From RH-AL1 sp965214415 (lineage in GTDB: Bacteria; Pseudomonadota; Alphaproteobacteria; Rhizobiales; Beijerinckiaceae), in the NCBI GenBank assembly GCA_965214415.1, contig CBDCBQ010000003.1:3596001-3660000 (forward strand): a stretch of 64,000 nucleotides of DNA, written 5' to 3'. Below are positions 49,401-58,791 of this stretch, piece after piece (the first letter of the stretch is position 1; each line of letters opens with the position of its first letter). The translations under genes were made by a program, and so were the position numbers. The notes below the pieces were generated by a model. It worked only from the letters and a program-made list of their open reading frames with translations. It made no database searches and had not been told where the DNA came from.

Positions 49401-49410
49401 TGGTGGGCGC

Positions 49411-49953
49411 GTGACGGCGGATCGCCCGGCGCGGATCGGAGTCGTCACCGCCTCCGACCGGGCCAGCGCCGGCATCTACAAGGACGAAAGCGGCCCGGCG
49501 ATCGAGGCCTATCTCGGCCGGGTGCTGACCTCGCCGTTCGAGATTTTACGCCGGATCATCCCTGATGGCCTGGAGAGCGTGCTCGACACGCTGATCGCTC
49601 TCGTCGACGAAGAGGGCTGCGATCTCGTGCTGACCACCGGCGGTACCGGGCCGTCCGCGCGCGACCTGACGCCGGAGGCGACACTTGCGGCGGCGCCGCG
49701 CGTCTACCCCGGCTTCGGCGAGCTGATGCGGCAGGTCAGCCTGCGCGAGGTGCCCACCGCGATCCTGTCGCGGCAAATGGCGGCGCAACGCGGCCGCTGC
49801 CTGATCATCAACCTGCCGGGCAAGCCCGGCTCGATTGCCACCTGCCTCGACGCGATCTTCGCCGCCGTGCCGTATTGCTTGGACCTGATCGGCGCCGCCC
49901 GGCTGGAGACCGACCCAGCGGTCATCGCCGCGTTCCGGCCGAAAGGCGCGTGA
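49411..49953 (+). CDS. mog: Molybdopterin adenylyltransferase
   Basis: 180 residues from GTG 49411. MogA/MoaB fold: IGVVTASDRASAGIYKDESG, DLVLTTGGTGPSARDLTPEA and IINLPGKPGSIATCL. It adenylates molybdopterin before molybdenum insertion. The window also holds XdhC, MoeA-like and MocA genes and a sulfite-oxidase-like enzyme, all needing this cofactor. Confidence 0.92.
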   Translation: MTADRPARIGVVTASDRASAGIYKDESGPAIEAYLGRVLTSPFEILRRIIPDGLESVLDTLIALVDEEGCDLVLTTGGTGPSARDLTPEATLAAAPRVYPGFGELMRQVSLREVPTAILSRQMAAQRGRCLIINLPGKPGSIATCLDAIFAAVPYCLDLIGAARLETDPAVIAAFRPKGA

Positions 49954-49995
49954 GAGATGCGCCGCCACGTGCCGGCGGCGCCCTAGACGTCATCG

Positions 49996-50487
49996 CTAGG
50001 CGGCGGCCTTCTCGTTGACCGTTTGCGCGATGCTCGTCAGCTTCTCGTCGGTCTTCTTTTCCTCCGCCAGCGTCTCGCCGAGCAGCTTGGCGGCGTCCTT
50101 CATGCCGAGATGCGTCGCCCAGGTCTGCAGCATGCCGTAGCGGGCGATCTCGTAATGCTCGATCGCCTGGGCGCAGCCGATCAGCACGGCATCGCCGGCC
50201 GCGGTCCCGCCGAAATCCTCCAGGTCTTCCTCCATCTCCGAAACAATGCCCTGCATCGCCTCGCAGGTCTTCGCGCGCGCGGGCTTGCCCAGCATCTCGA
50301 ATACCTGTTCGAGACGCTCGACCTGATGCGCGCTCATCTCGGCGTGCTCCTGGAATGCGGTCTTCAGCTCAGGCGCCTTGGCGCTCTTCGCCGACTTCTT
50401 GCAAGCCTTAACCGACTGCTTCTCGGCATAATAGACGTCCTTCAAGGTCTCGTAGAAGGCGTCGTTGAGATCTTTTTCCTTGGCCAT
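49996..50487 (-). CDS. DUF892 (YciE/YciF-like) ferritin-like protein
   Basis: 163 residues, all helical: DLNDAFYETLKDVYYAEKQS, ELKTAFQEHAEMSAHQVERL, IEHYEIARYGMLQTWA and the terminal LAEEKKTDEKLTSIAQ. The Glu/His spacing is that of DUF892 ferritin-like proteins, which are stress-associated and possibly bind iron. ATG 50487 is clear. Its upstream neighbour is a kinase pseudogene. Confidence 0.9.
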   Translation of the reverse strand: MAKEKDLNDAFYETLKDVYYAEKQSVKACKKSAKSAKAPELKTAFQEHAEMSAHQVERLEQVFEMLGKPARAKTCEAMQGIVSEMEEDLEDFGGTAAGDAVLIGCAQAIEHYEIARYGMLQTWATHLGMKDAAKLLGETLAEEKKTDEKLTSIAQTVNEKAAA

Positions 50488-50597
50488 GATCGCTCTCCCA
50501 CCGTCGATGGACGGCAGCGGCACAACAGGTCGTGCGCCGATACGTTCTGCCCGGCGGGCAATCATTTGGCATGCTCGCCGCGCGAATGGTCGCGCCG

Positions 50598-51130
50598 TCA
50601 GCGATCGATCGCCGCGCGCACGGCGAATGCCAGCCGCCGGAGATCGAACGGCTTGCGCAGGAGCCCGGCATCGTCGTCCAGCGCGTCTATGTCGTGCGTG
50701 TGGCCCGTGGTGAACAGCAGTTTCAACCCGAGGCTTCGCGCGGCCAGGACGTCGGCCAGACGCCGCCCGCTCATGCCCGGCAGAACGATATTCGTGAAGA
50801 GCAGCGTCACGCTGGGCGCCGGTCTCGTCGAGGATGAGCGCGAAATAGGCGCTGGCGGCCGCGAGGATGCCGTAGCCGAGCACTGTCAGCGCCACGACCG
50901 TGAAAGCCCGCACCCGCTCGTCGTCCTCGACGACGAAGATGATCTCGTCGCGCGTGCCGGCCGGCATATCGGATGGTCCCGCGAGCGCTGTCGCGACATG
51001 CACCGCGTCGCCGGCATAAGCGCGGCAGGCCGGGCTCGATCGTCGTGCCGCGCCCGCTCGCCGAGCGGATCCGCGCGTGGCCGCCCAGCTGACGCGCGAA
51101 GCCGAACACCTGGCTGAGGCCGAGCCCCGT
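50598..51130 (-). pseudogene. Hybrid histidine kinase remnant (HATPase end plus receiver)
   Basis: Reading along the minus strand from about 51130: GLGLSQVFGFARQLGGHARI (G2 box end of an HATPase domain), then in another frame IIFVVEDDERVRAFTVVAL (receiver start), then in a third frame LLFTNIVLPGMSGRRLADVL and LLRKPFDLRRLAFAVRAAI to a stop at 50598. At least two frameshifts separate the parts and the sensor/kinase N-terminus is absent. In LLFTNIVLPG, Asn replaces the expected phospho-Asp. Confidence 0.75.
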
Positions 51131-51202
51131 CAGTCAAGCGATTGCCGAAGGTCTAATCCACAACCTTGGACGTCGTGACCGAAATGTTTTTCTATTCAAC
51201 GT

Positions 51203-51233
51203 AATAAAAAAGTCCGGCGCGAGGCCGGACTTT
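51203..51233 (-). terminator. Rho-independent terminator of rpsA
   Basis: On the minus strand a 9-bp perfect stem AAGTCCGGC/GCCGGACTT with a 5-nt loop is followed by a T-run (TTTTATTAC), about 50 bp after the rpsA stop. Confidence 0.93.
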
Positions 51234-51282
51234 ACTTCTGGTACACTAGGGTAACATTTGTTAAAGCGGCAACCCGGACGCT

Positions 51283-53013
51283 CTATTCGTCGGCCTTCTT
51301 GTCGCGGGCCTTCAGCGCGGCGCCGAGGATGTCGCCCAGCGAGGCGCCGGAGTCGGCCGAGCCGTAGGCGGCGATCGCCTCCTTCTCGTCGGCGAGCTCG
51401 AGCGCCTTGATCGACACCGTCACCTTGCGCGCGCGCTTGTCGTACTGGGTGATGCGCGCGTCGACCTTCTCGCCGACGGCGAAGCGGTCGGGGCGCTGGT
51501 CGTTGCGGTCGCGGGCGAGCTCGTTGCGCTTGATGAACCCGACGAGGTCGGTGCCGGCGATCTTCACGTCGATGCCGCCGTCCTTCACGTCGATGATCTC
51601 GCAGGTCACCACGGCGCCCTTGCGCAGGTCGCCCGAGGACGCGTCCTCCGACGGGGCGGGCGCGGCGGCGTCCGTCGTCACCTGCTTGATGCCGAGCGAG
51701 ATGCGCTCCTTCTCGGTGTCGACGTCGAGCACCTTCGCGCGGACGATGTCGCCCTTCTTGTAGTCCTCGATCGCGACCTCGCCGGGCTTCGACCAGTCGA
51801 GATCGGACAGGTGCACCATGCCGTCGACGTCGCCGTCGAGGCCGACGAACAGGCCGAACTCGGTCTTGTTCTTGACCTCGCCCTCAACCTCGGTGCCGAC
51901 CGGGTAACGGGTGGCGAAATCCTCCCACGGGTTCGACAGCGTCTGCTTGAGCCCGAGCGAGATGCGGCGCTTGACCGAATCCACCTCGAGCACCTGCACC
52001 TCCACCTCCTGCGAGGTGGCGACGATCTTGCCGGGGTGCACGTTCTTCTTGGTCCAGCTCATTTCGGAGACGTGGATCAGCCCCTCGATGCCGGCCTCGA
52101 GCTCGACGAACGCGCCGTAGTCGGTGATGTTGGTGACGCGGCCGTTGAACTTCGCCTCGATCGGGTACTTGGCCTCGATGCCCTGCCACGGGTCGTCCAG
52201 CAGCTGCTTCATGCCGAGCGAGATGCGGTGCGTCTCGTGGTTGATCTTGATGATCTTGACCTTCACCGTCTGACCGATGTTGAGCACCTCGGTCGGATGG
52301 TTGACGCGCCGCCAGGCGATGTCGGTCACGTGCAGCAGGCCGTCGATGCCGCCGAGGTCGACGAAGGCGCCGTAGTCGGTGATGTTCTTCACCGTGCCGT
52401 CAATCACCTGCCCCTCCTCGAGGTTGGCGACGATCTCGTGGCGCTGTTCGGCTCTCGATTCCTCAAGCACCGTACGACGCGAGACGACGATGTTGCCGCG
52501 GCGGCGATCCATCTTGAGGATCTGGAACGGCTGCGGAATGTTCATCAGCGGGGTGACGTCGCGCACCGGGCGGATGTCGACCTGCGAGCGGGGCAGGAAG
52601 GCCACCGCGCCGTCGAGGTCGACCGTGAAGCCGCCCTTGACCTGGTTGAAGATCACGCCTTCGACCTTCTCCTGCGCCTCGAATGCCTTTTCGAGCTTGA
52701 CCCAGCTCTCCTCGCGCCGCGCCTTGTCGCGCGAGATGACCGCCTCGCCGAGCGCGTTCTCGATGCGCTCGAGATAGACTTCGACCTCGTCGCCGACGAC
52801 GATGTCGCCCTCGCGGCCGGGGCCCTGGAATTCCTTGAGGGCGACGCGCCCTTCCGTCTTCAGGCCGATATCGATGACCGCGACGTCTTTCTCGATCGCG
52901 ACGACGATGCCCTTGATGACCGTGCCTTCGAAAGCCTCGTTCTCGCCGTAGCTCTCGTCGAGCAGCGCGGCGAAGTCGTCCCGCGAGGGCGAGTAGGTGG
53001 AAACGTCAGACAT
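51283..53013 (-). CDS. rpsA: 30S ribosomal protein S1
   Basis: 576 residues with six S1 RNA-binding domains in series, for example VIDGTVKNITDYGAFVDLGG and FNGRVTNITDYGAFVELEAG. The C-terminus is Ala/Asp-rich. It helps mRNA bind the 30S subunit. Monocistronic: an intrinsic terminator follows, and cmk, commonly upstream, is not seen in the 469 bp before the start. Confidence 0.98.
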   Translation of the reverse strand: MSDVSTYSPSRDDFAALLDESYGENEAFEGTVIKGIVVAIEKDVAVIDIGLKTEGRVALKEFQGPGREGDIVVGDEVEVYLERIENALGEAVISRDKARREESWVKLEKAFEAQEKVEGVIFNQVKGGFTVDLDGAVAFLPRSQVDIRPVRDVTPLMNIPQPFQILKMDRRRGNIVVSRRTVLEESRAEQRHEIVANLEEGQVIDGTVKNITDYGAFVDLGGIDGLLHVTDIAWRRVNHPTEVLNIGQTVKVKIIKINHETHRISLGMKQLLDDPWQGIEAKYPIEAKFNGRVTNITDYGAFVELEAGIEGLIHVSEMSWTKKNVHPGKIVATSQEVEVQVLEVDSVKRRISLGLKQTLSNPWEDFATRYPVGTEVEGEVKNKTEFGLFVGLDGDVDGMVHLSDLDWSKPGEVAIEDYKKGDIVRAKVLDVDTEKERISLGIKQVTTDAAAPAPSEDASSGDLRKGAVVTCEIIDVKDGGIDVKIAGTDLVGFIKRNELARDRNDQRPDRFAVGEKVDARITQYDKRARKVTVSIKALELADEKEAIAAYGSADSGASLGDILGAALKARDKKADE

Positions 53014-53482
53014 TCATTCTCCTGGAGGACCTCGGTCGAGGTCGGGCGCCGGCGGTTCGTGGTTTCGGATAAGCCCCGGTCCGCCGGTGCCCGCTCGTAT
53101 CGAACGGGCCACCGCATCGAAAAGACGCGGGCCGACGCTGAGGACGGCAGGCGAGGCTCTAGGTGGAGCGCTCCTCTAGCAAGCCGCGAGCGAGGCGGCA
53201 AGCCGGCCGTTGCGCGGGGGACGGCGTACCGGTAATCTAACCGAAACGGCGGGGCGCGTCCAGCCCCGCGCTCCGGTGCCGGGCGCCGAGGGCGCGGGTC
53301 AGGGTGGCCCGACACCGAACCTTGCCAAAGTCGACGAGCGTCGACCTCGGGCGGGGCCGGTGTCGCGGCGCCCCGACGCCGGGGCGCGCCCGCGATGCGA
53401 TCGCCGACATCGCGATTTCGGTGTCGGCGCCCGCCGACATCGGCCGGCCCGGGGTGACGCTAGCGGTTCAGGAGGCTCCGAC
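53014..53482. other. Divergent intergenic region, rpsA / XRE regulator
   Basis: 469 bp with no convincing gene. It contains heptamers CGACACC at 53310-53316 and its complement GGTGTCG at 53359-53365 and 53420-53426, and the repeat CCGACATCG at about 53404 and 53434. These could be operator half-sites for the adjacent XRE regulator or for rpsA control. Confidence 0.4.
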
Positions 53483-53962
53483 ATGATGACACCGACACGC
53501 ATCGGGATCCCGGCCAAATCTCATTCGCTCAAGCCCAAGCTCGGCCACGCCGGCAAGCCCGACCAGAAGCCGAAGCCGCGCGACGAGCTGGCCCGCCCGC
53601 TCGCCTCGATGCTCGAGCTCGGCGCCTTCGTGCGCAACCTGCGCACCGGCCTGTCGATCCAGCAGGCCGAGCTGGCGACCCGCGCCAAGGTCAGCCGGCA
53701 ATGGATCGTCGCGCTCGAGCAGGGCCAGCCGACCCTGCGAGCCGACAAGGTGCTGCGCACCTTGCAGACGCTCGGCTTCGAGCTCGCCGTCTCCCCCTAC
53801 GATCCACCCCCACCCTGGATGCTCCGCGCCACAGCCACCGCCGAAGCCAAGCAGAAGGCACTCGCCGCCGGCCGCCGCACCCGCCGCAACACCCGCCGGG
53901 CGAAAGCCCGCGAGCTGCGGCTGGCTAACAATGAGCCATGGGTGCGGGCGGATGTGGAGTGA
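53483..53962 (+). CDS. XRE-family helix-turn-helix regulator (HipB-like)
   Basis: 159 residues from ATG 53483 with AGGAGG 8 nt upstream. The HTH is LSIQQAELATRAKVSRQWIV followed by ALEQGQPTLRADKVLRTL, close to the HipB/Y4mF type. It has an unusual N-terminal extension of about 45 residues rich in Lys/Pro and a basic C-terminal tail (GRRTRRNTRRAKARE). No HipA kinase gene is adjacent, so it is not a complete HipBA module. Confidence 0.85.
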   Translation: MMTPTRIGIPAKSHSLKPKLGHAGKPDQKPKPRDELARPLASMLELGAFVRNLRTGLSIQQAELATRAKVSRQWIVALEQGQPTLRADKVLRTLQTLGFELAVSPYDPPPPWMLRATATAEAKQKALAAGRRTRRNTRRAKARELRLANNEPWVRADVE

Positions 53963-54047
53963 GGGGGTAGAGGCGTAGACGTTCAAGTGGGCGAAAAGTG
54001 AGGGTGACAGCCTATCAGTTCCGCGAGCGGCAGCCGAGATGAAAGAC

Positions 54048-54983
54048 TCAGAACAAGTGATAACAAAGAATCCCAACTACTATTCTTGGTCTCTCGCCAT
54101 TTCGGTCAACGTATATATGAATTCGGTCTCGATGCCGCTCAAGTTTAGAATGCCACCAAAATAACAGACGTTTACCCCGATGAAGGCGGGCCCGCTGTTT
54201 GATGGAAGTAGAATTTGATTTAGTTGCACCATTCTCGTCAGAAATATCAACACCTAAAGGTCCAAATAGGCTAGGCACCATTTGACTAGACTGCGAGAAT
54301 ATGAAGGAACCTTGATCCGAAAAGGCGGCAAGGTGTTTGACCACATCCTTCACAATAAGCGAGTAAGGCCGGCTCATCTTATCGATCCCGTAAAGGCAAT
54401 CCTCGACAAATTCTAGATTTGGGAAGGCTGCACAAGCGTACTCATTTAATCCCCGCGAGTTTTTAGTAAAATCTACTATTACATACCTATTGAAGGCTGC
54501 CCAGTCGCCGACGCTACACATGAAGAAGATATCGATTGCCGTTTCTGCGACAGTGGCATTTCTGACACCAGTTTCGTAGATTGGAGACAAGCATATGACG
54601 CCGGCAGGTTTGTCGCGGGAATCGACTCTTCTTTGATGAACCCATGCAACAGAAGGTAGGTAGATCGGCGCTTTTCCGTCTAAAGTGACGTCGGTATCTG
54701 CAGGCCACTGGTCACAATCTTCCCATCGCTCAAGCCGCAGAAATGCGGCGGCAACACGTTCCTGGACCTCGGGAGGAATATACAATGGAGCATCTTGATT
54801 ATAAAGCTCGTAAAAGGTAAAGTTATCTATGATTTCACAATTAAACAAGTCCGAGCTGTATAATATTTGTGAGCATCTAATTGCGGTATCGAGCAAATCC
54901 AGTGTGACTTCCAGCCGTTCGATCTCTTCAAGCGGTCTGCTCGTGTCTAACCGCCAGCCGGTTCCTTCGATGACGCATATCAT
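54048..54983 (-). CDS. Unknown third gene of the DUF262-DUF3696 module
   Basis: 311 residues as read, AT-rich, soluble, no family recognised. Its ATG overlaps the ATPase stop by 4 bp (ATGA). After about residue 240 the frame becomes basic and atypical, whereas the neighbouring frame (from about 54232) reads QLNQILLPSNSGPAFIGVNV and continues to a TAG near 54083. A frameshift near 54232 is therefore likely, making this a pseudogene in keeping with its partners; the unshifted reading is the alternative. Confidence 0.6.
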   Translation of the reverse strand: MICVIEGTGWRLDTSRPLEEIERLEVTLDLLDTAIRCSQILYSSDLFNCEIIDNFTFYELYNQDAPLYIPPEVQERVAAAFLRLERWEDCDQWPADTDVTLDGKAPIYLPSVAWVHQRRVDSRDKPAGVICLSPIYETGVRNATVAETAIDIFFMCSVGDWAAFNRYVIVDFTKNSRGLNEYACAAFPNLEFVEDCLYGIDKMSRPYSLIVKDVVKHLAAFSDQGSFIFSQSSQMVPSLFGPLGVDISDENGATKSNSTSIKQRARLHRGKRLLFWWHSKLERHRDRIHIYVDRNGERPRIVVGILCYHLF

Positions 54984-56064
54984 GAACGTGAACGCCGGAT
55001 GCGACTGATGGCTGAAACGTCATGCGTGTATTGATCAAAAAAGCCTTTTGGCCAAGCGCCGAAGCTCCCGCTCTTTGTAAAGCATAACTCTTGAATTTGG
55101 CTCTCATCTTCGGGAAAGAAATGCACTACGGCATCTTCTTCCGAAAGAATATGTCTCTCTCCGATTGCGCGCCGTATACCGTTTATAATATGGTCTGAGT
55201 GGGTTTCAACTACCACCTGGACACCTGCAGCAGCGATCGTCGCTAGGAAAATGCCCATCGCTGACTGGCCCGAGGGATGGAGATGTGCTTCTGGGTTTTC
55301 CACTATAAGCATACCCGACGATCGGGCGCTAAGAGCAGCTAGCACTATTGGAAGGGCGTAGCTGACACCAAATCCAGTATTAGGAGGACGCACCCAGTCG
55401 TCTCCAAATCGAAACTTTAGCGCTGTTACCGATGTACCAGCAAGTATTTCAGTATCTATTTGAATATTTCGTGTCAACGCAGATAGCCAAAGCTCGGTTT
55501 CGACCTTTAGAAGTCCGATTTCACTCATCGTATCAGCAGGATACCTCCGTCTTTCGTCGACTCGTGTCGACCCAAGCGAGTATAGTACTTGAGCGGAAAA
55601 CTCGCCCCGAAATCCGACATCAAGCTTTTCTGGAGGAAGAATGGAGGAGCCTAGCACGCTTCTGGGACCCAGCCTCTCGGCGCATAGATACTGGAACATG
55701 CGGCTATTTCCACCAAAGATCGCGGGGCTTTCTGTTGGCCGTCTATCTATTCGAGCATATAGTTGGCCAGGATCACCTCCCAGGGCCCAAAGGTAGTCTA
55801 GATCTTCGTCGTCGATCACGCGGAATTGCAGCAAATCTGGAGCCGCCCAATTCTGGATATCCTCTAAGGTGCCTAACTCAATGCCGAAAGGGCCGTTGAG
55901 TCTTACAAATTCATGATGGCCGGAGACCTCTTTCAATAAGAGTAACGAATGGATGACCGATGTCTTTCCGCACCGTTGACACCAGCAAGAACTGTAAGAG
56001 GCGCAAAACGAAATCTCTGATGTTTGAACCTCTTGAATCCTGTGATTTCAAACTGTTTAATCAT
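54980..56064 (-). pseudogene. AAA ATPase with DUF3696 domain, frameshift in Walker A
   Basis: ATG 56064 begins MIKQFEITGFKRFKHQRF and LTVLAGVNGA, the N-terminus of OLD/SMC-like ATPases. One base is missing near 55968, so GKTSVIHSLLLLKEVSG lies in the next frame; the rest (VENPEAHLHPSGQS, Walker B region; VVVETHSDHIINGIRRA) is intact. The end AWPKGFFDQ is DUF3696. Total length is 3n-1, consistent with one deletion. Both ends overlap their neighbours by 4 bp. Without correction the P-loop is lost. Confidence 0.82.
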
Positions 56065-56771
56065 TTAACTATTTCTCGCAAAACGTCCTTGGTCATCTGA
56101 AGCCGGCGTTCAACACGCCTAGCATCACCCGTGCCGCTTCTGACAGCAGCGTCATAGTTTGCTTCTGAAAAGAGGCCTCGAAACTTCTCACAAATCTTCT
56201 TCGAGTGTTTTTCCAAATGTACAAAAGAATAATCTGCTAAAGCAAGCGATTGAGACTCAAAGATCGCCCTATTCAGGGGGCCTCGCCTCGTCACTTTTAA
56301 TGGCCAGCGTCTGAAAGCCGCACGACCGAGAATTTTGTGACAATTCTCCATTGACCTTCTGAAGGCCTCCATAATCTCCTTCAAATCCAAATCCGCATTT
56401 CGATCAATTCTCCTAGTAAATTCAAGCAGAAACGCATCTAAACTGGATGCCTTGGAATACTCAAGATTCGAGGTACTCCTGAATGCGCAGAAGCGCAGTG
56501 CCATTTCTCTATTCGCCATTCTTTTGTTATCTCGAACATTGTCGCCGACATCGTCCTTCGACCAAAAAACGTGTGCCGTAGCCTCGTCGAATTCTGGCAT
56601 TTCGACCATGGCTTTCAGGAGGTCGCGAGATGACGATTTACTCATGCAATGTCTGATTTCCTGCGCGGTCAATGGACTGCCGCCCGTATTCACCCGATTA
56701 AAAATGTCGTATTTTACCTCGTCGGGAGTTTGGGGCTCAATGACGTGCGCGACGATTTGCGTACCGGCTAG
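56061..56771 (-). pseudogene. DUF262 protein, C-terminal part (3' of the IS1380 insertion)
   Basis: Starting inside the CTAG target copy, the minus strand reads LAGTQIVAHVIEPQTPDEVK, YDIFNRVNTGG and SPLTAQEIRHCMSK, the DUF262 core that follows the N-terminal domain. An open frame of 210 residues from ATG 56693 is only the tail. Stop TGA at 56061 overlaps the ATPase ATG. It is the continuation of the fragment at 58192-58676. Confidence 0.85.
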
Positions 56772-58191
56772 CCCGGATATCTCACCGGGGCATTTCAGAG
56801 TTTGATGTTCTGGCGTGTTCGGCGCTGACGTCGAGCGGGATCGTGGCGCTGTGAACGCGCCCGGTGTGTTTGGTGTCAGCAGCGGGGCTCCGGTGGGGAG
56901 GGCTTTGCGGCTCGTGACGCGGAGCGGCGGCGCGTGTCAGGCCGGCGAGCCGCGCGCCAGCTGAAGGCGAACGGCAGCCAGGCGCCAGTCCTGCGCGGCG
57001 GGAACGAACTTATGCGGCGCGCCTCGTCGAAGTGGAGCCCAAGTAGTTCGGTATCAAGCAGCGCGCACATCTCTGCAAGAAGCTGGTTGGCGCCCAGTTG
57101 AGGTGCGGTCGGACATTCCTTCAAACGGTTCTCCATCTCGCCGCGCGCGCAGTAAAGCCGTTCGTAGAGGTCGCGCGCGCCGATCCTGGCCTTCGAGACG
57201 ACGTCACGACGAAGCGCGGGTTGGCCTTGCCATGCGTCCGCCTTCCCGACGACGCGGCGCCGCCGCGACCAGCTGTCTTGCGTCGCATAGCGGAAGTCCT
57301 TGAAGCGGCGCGCCGGTGCCCTCTTGCGCTCGGCCTCCGCCTCGGCCTGGATCATCTCGACGGCGCCCATTGCGGGCGAGGCCGATGACCGATGGTTTCG
57401 ACCAGGCCATCAGCGGCTCGCGCGCGAAGCCGGAGTCGGCGCGCAGCAGGATGCGCACAAGATCGCACCGACGATGCGCGCCACCTCCTCGAGCGCGCCG
57501 GCGCTGGCAATGTCGGCGCGCCGCAGCTTGGCGGCGAGATTAGAGCGGCAGGTAGCAATAGCCCCCGTAATAGCCGAAGCGTCCCTCCTGGTCGCCGTGC
57601 ACGGGGTCGTCGGTGGCATCGAGGTCGAGCACGATCTCCTTTTGTGGCCTGCGGTGCGCCTCGAGGAACATGTCGACGAACAGCGCCTCGATCGCTTGCG
57701 GGTCGTGGCTGATCTTGTGGTAGCGCGTCGGCGCGGCGAGCGAAATCGACTTGCCGGGACCGCCGCGCAGCCGGCGCGCCGAGCCGAAAGCTTGCCGCCA
57801 GCACTGCCATCCGGATTGGCGCAGCGCGTCGTGGTCGTTCAGATCCTCGTAGCCGAGCGCCAGCCCGAAGACCCGCTGCATGAGAGCGTTTCGACCTCGT
57901 GCTCGACCGCCTCGCGCAAGCGCCGATCCGTGAAGCAACGGGCCAGGCGCCGGACGAGATCGATCGCCTGGTCGGTCGCACCAAGAAGCAGCGCTCCAGC
58001 ATCCGAGGTGATGACGCCGCCATCGAACGCCGCCACGACGGAGCGGCTTTCGACGGGTGCAAACAGGAGCGGTTCCGCGCTACACTCTGTCGGCATCGGG
58101 GAGACCTTCCGTCATCAGGCAAGTCGTTCTCGCAAAACAACTTTCCCTGATTCGGAACCCCGATGCACCTTACACCGGTGAGATATCCGGG
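56772..58191 (-). mobile_element. IS1380-family insertion sequence, about 1420 bp, degraded
   Basis: Perfect terminal inverted repeats CCCGGATATCTCACCGG at 56772-56788 and, inverted, at 58175-58191. A 4-bp direct repeat CTAG (56768-56771 and 58192-58195) flanks them. The interior holds a broken IS1380-type transposase. Removing the element and one CTAG rejoins the DUF262 gene. Confidence 0.9.
56990..58096 (-). pseudogene. IS1380-family transposase, multiply frameshifted
   Basis: Pieces in several frames, in order on the minus strand: VVAAFDGGVITSDAGALLLG (first catalytic Asp region), VFGLALGYEDLNDHDALR, KEIVLDLDATDDPVHGDQEG, LLRADSGFAREPLMAW (second Asp), RRFKDFRYATQDSWSRRRRV and RLYCARGEMENRLKECP (catalytic Glu region). 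These are the IS1380 landmarks. At least three frame changes prevent a full-length product. Confidence 0.88.
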
Positions 58192-58676
58192 CTAGACGTC
58201 TCCTAGTTGCTGGATCCAAAGTGGAGAACGAACTACCCCGAAGTGGACCCAAGTAATCTCTGCAAGAACCAGTTGATTGGACATAAATAACTTTAGAGTT
58301 GTAAGTCGTTGGACGCCGTCTATTACCTGGTGGGCGCCCATTGCGTCCTGGTTGAAATAGAATGCGGGAAGAGGAATGCCCAAAAGTATAGATTCTATTA
58401 ATCGAATTTGTTGGCGGTCGCTCCACACAAAACTTCGCTGAAAATCAGGAGCAAGATCGAGATCGCCTTCCATGATTTGAGTGAAGATTTCTCTTAGTGT
58501 AAATGTCTTAGTAGTAATCCGGATCTCTTTCGGATCCCAAGGCTTCACCGGTAAATCGACACCCGATTTATCTTCATCATCTACTGCAAGTCGCTTGGAT
58601 CATCTATATCTGCCGATGTATCTTCGATCATATCCATGTCTCTGCGAGGAGCCCTTCGAACTACAGAAAGGGCCAT
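58192..58676 (-). pseudogene. DUF262 protein, N-terminal part (5' of the IS1380 insertion)
   Basis: ATG 58676 starts MALSVVRRAPRRDMDMIEDT. After a shift near 58587 the frame continues AVDDEDKSGVDLPVKPWDPK, then FTLREIFTQIMEGDLDLAPD and FQRSFVW, then VIDGVQRLTTLKLFM, the DUF262 (GmrS/ParB-like) core with its DGxQR motif. A second shift near 58270 leads to DYLGPLRGSSFSTLDPATRR before the CTAG. DUF262 domains are NTP-dependent and common in defence systems such as type IV restriction. Confidence 0.82.
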
Positions 58677-58791
58677 GGCTTCCTTCGTTGTGGGAAGATC
58701 GTAAATCAGGTCGCCCCTAAGGGCAACCTATCCGGGAGCGGTGCCTGTCAGATCGCGTTTGTTAACGAGGGGAGGGTTGGCACGCTACTAG

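Noticed and set aside
53483..53962. HipBA toxin-antitoxin system
   Set aside because: Only a HipB-like regulator is present; no HipA kinase on either side.
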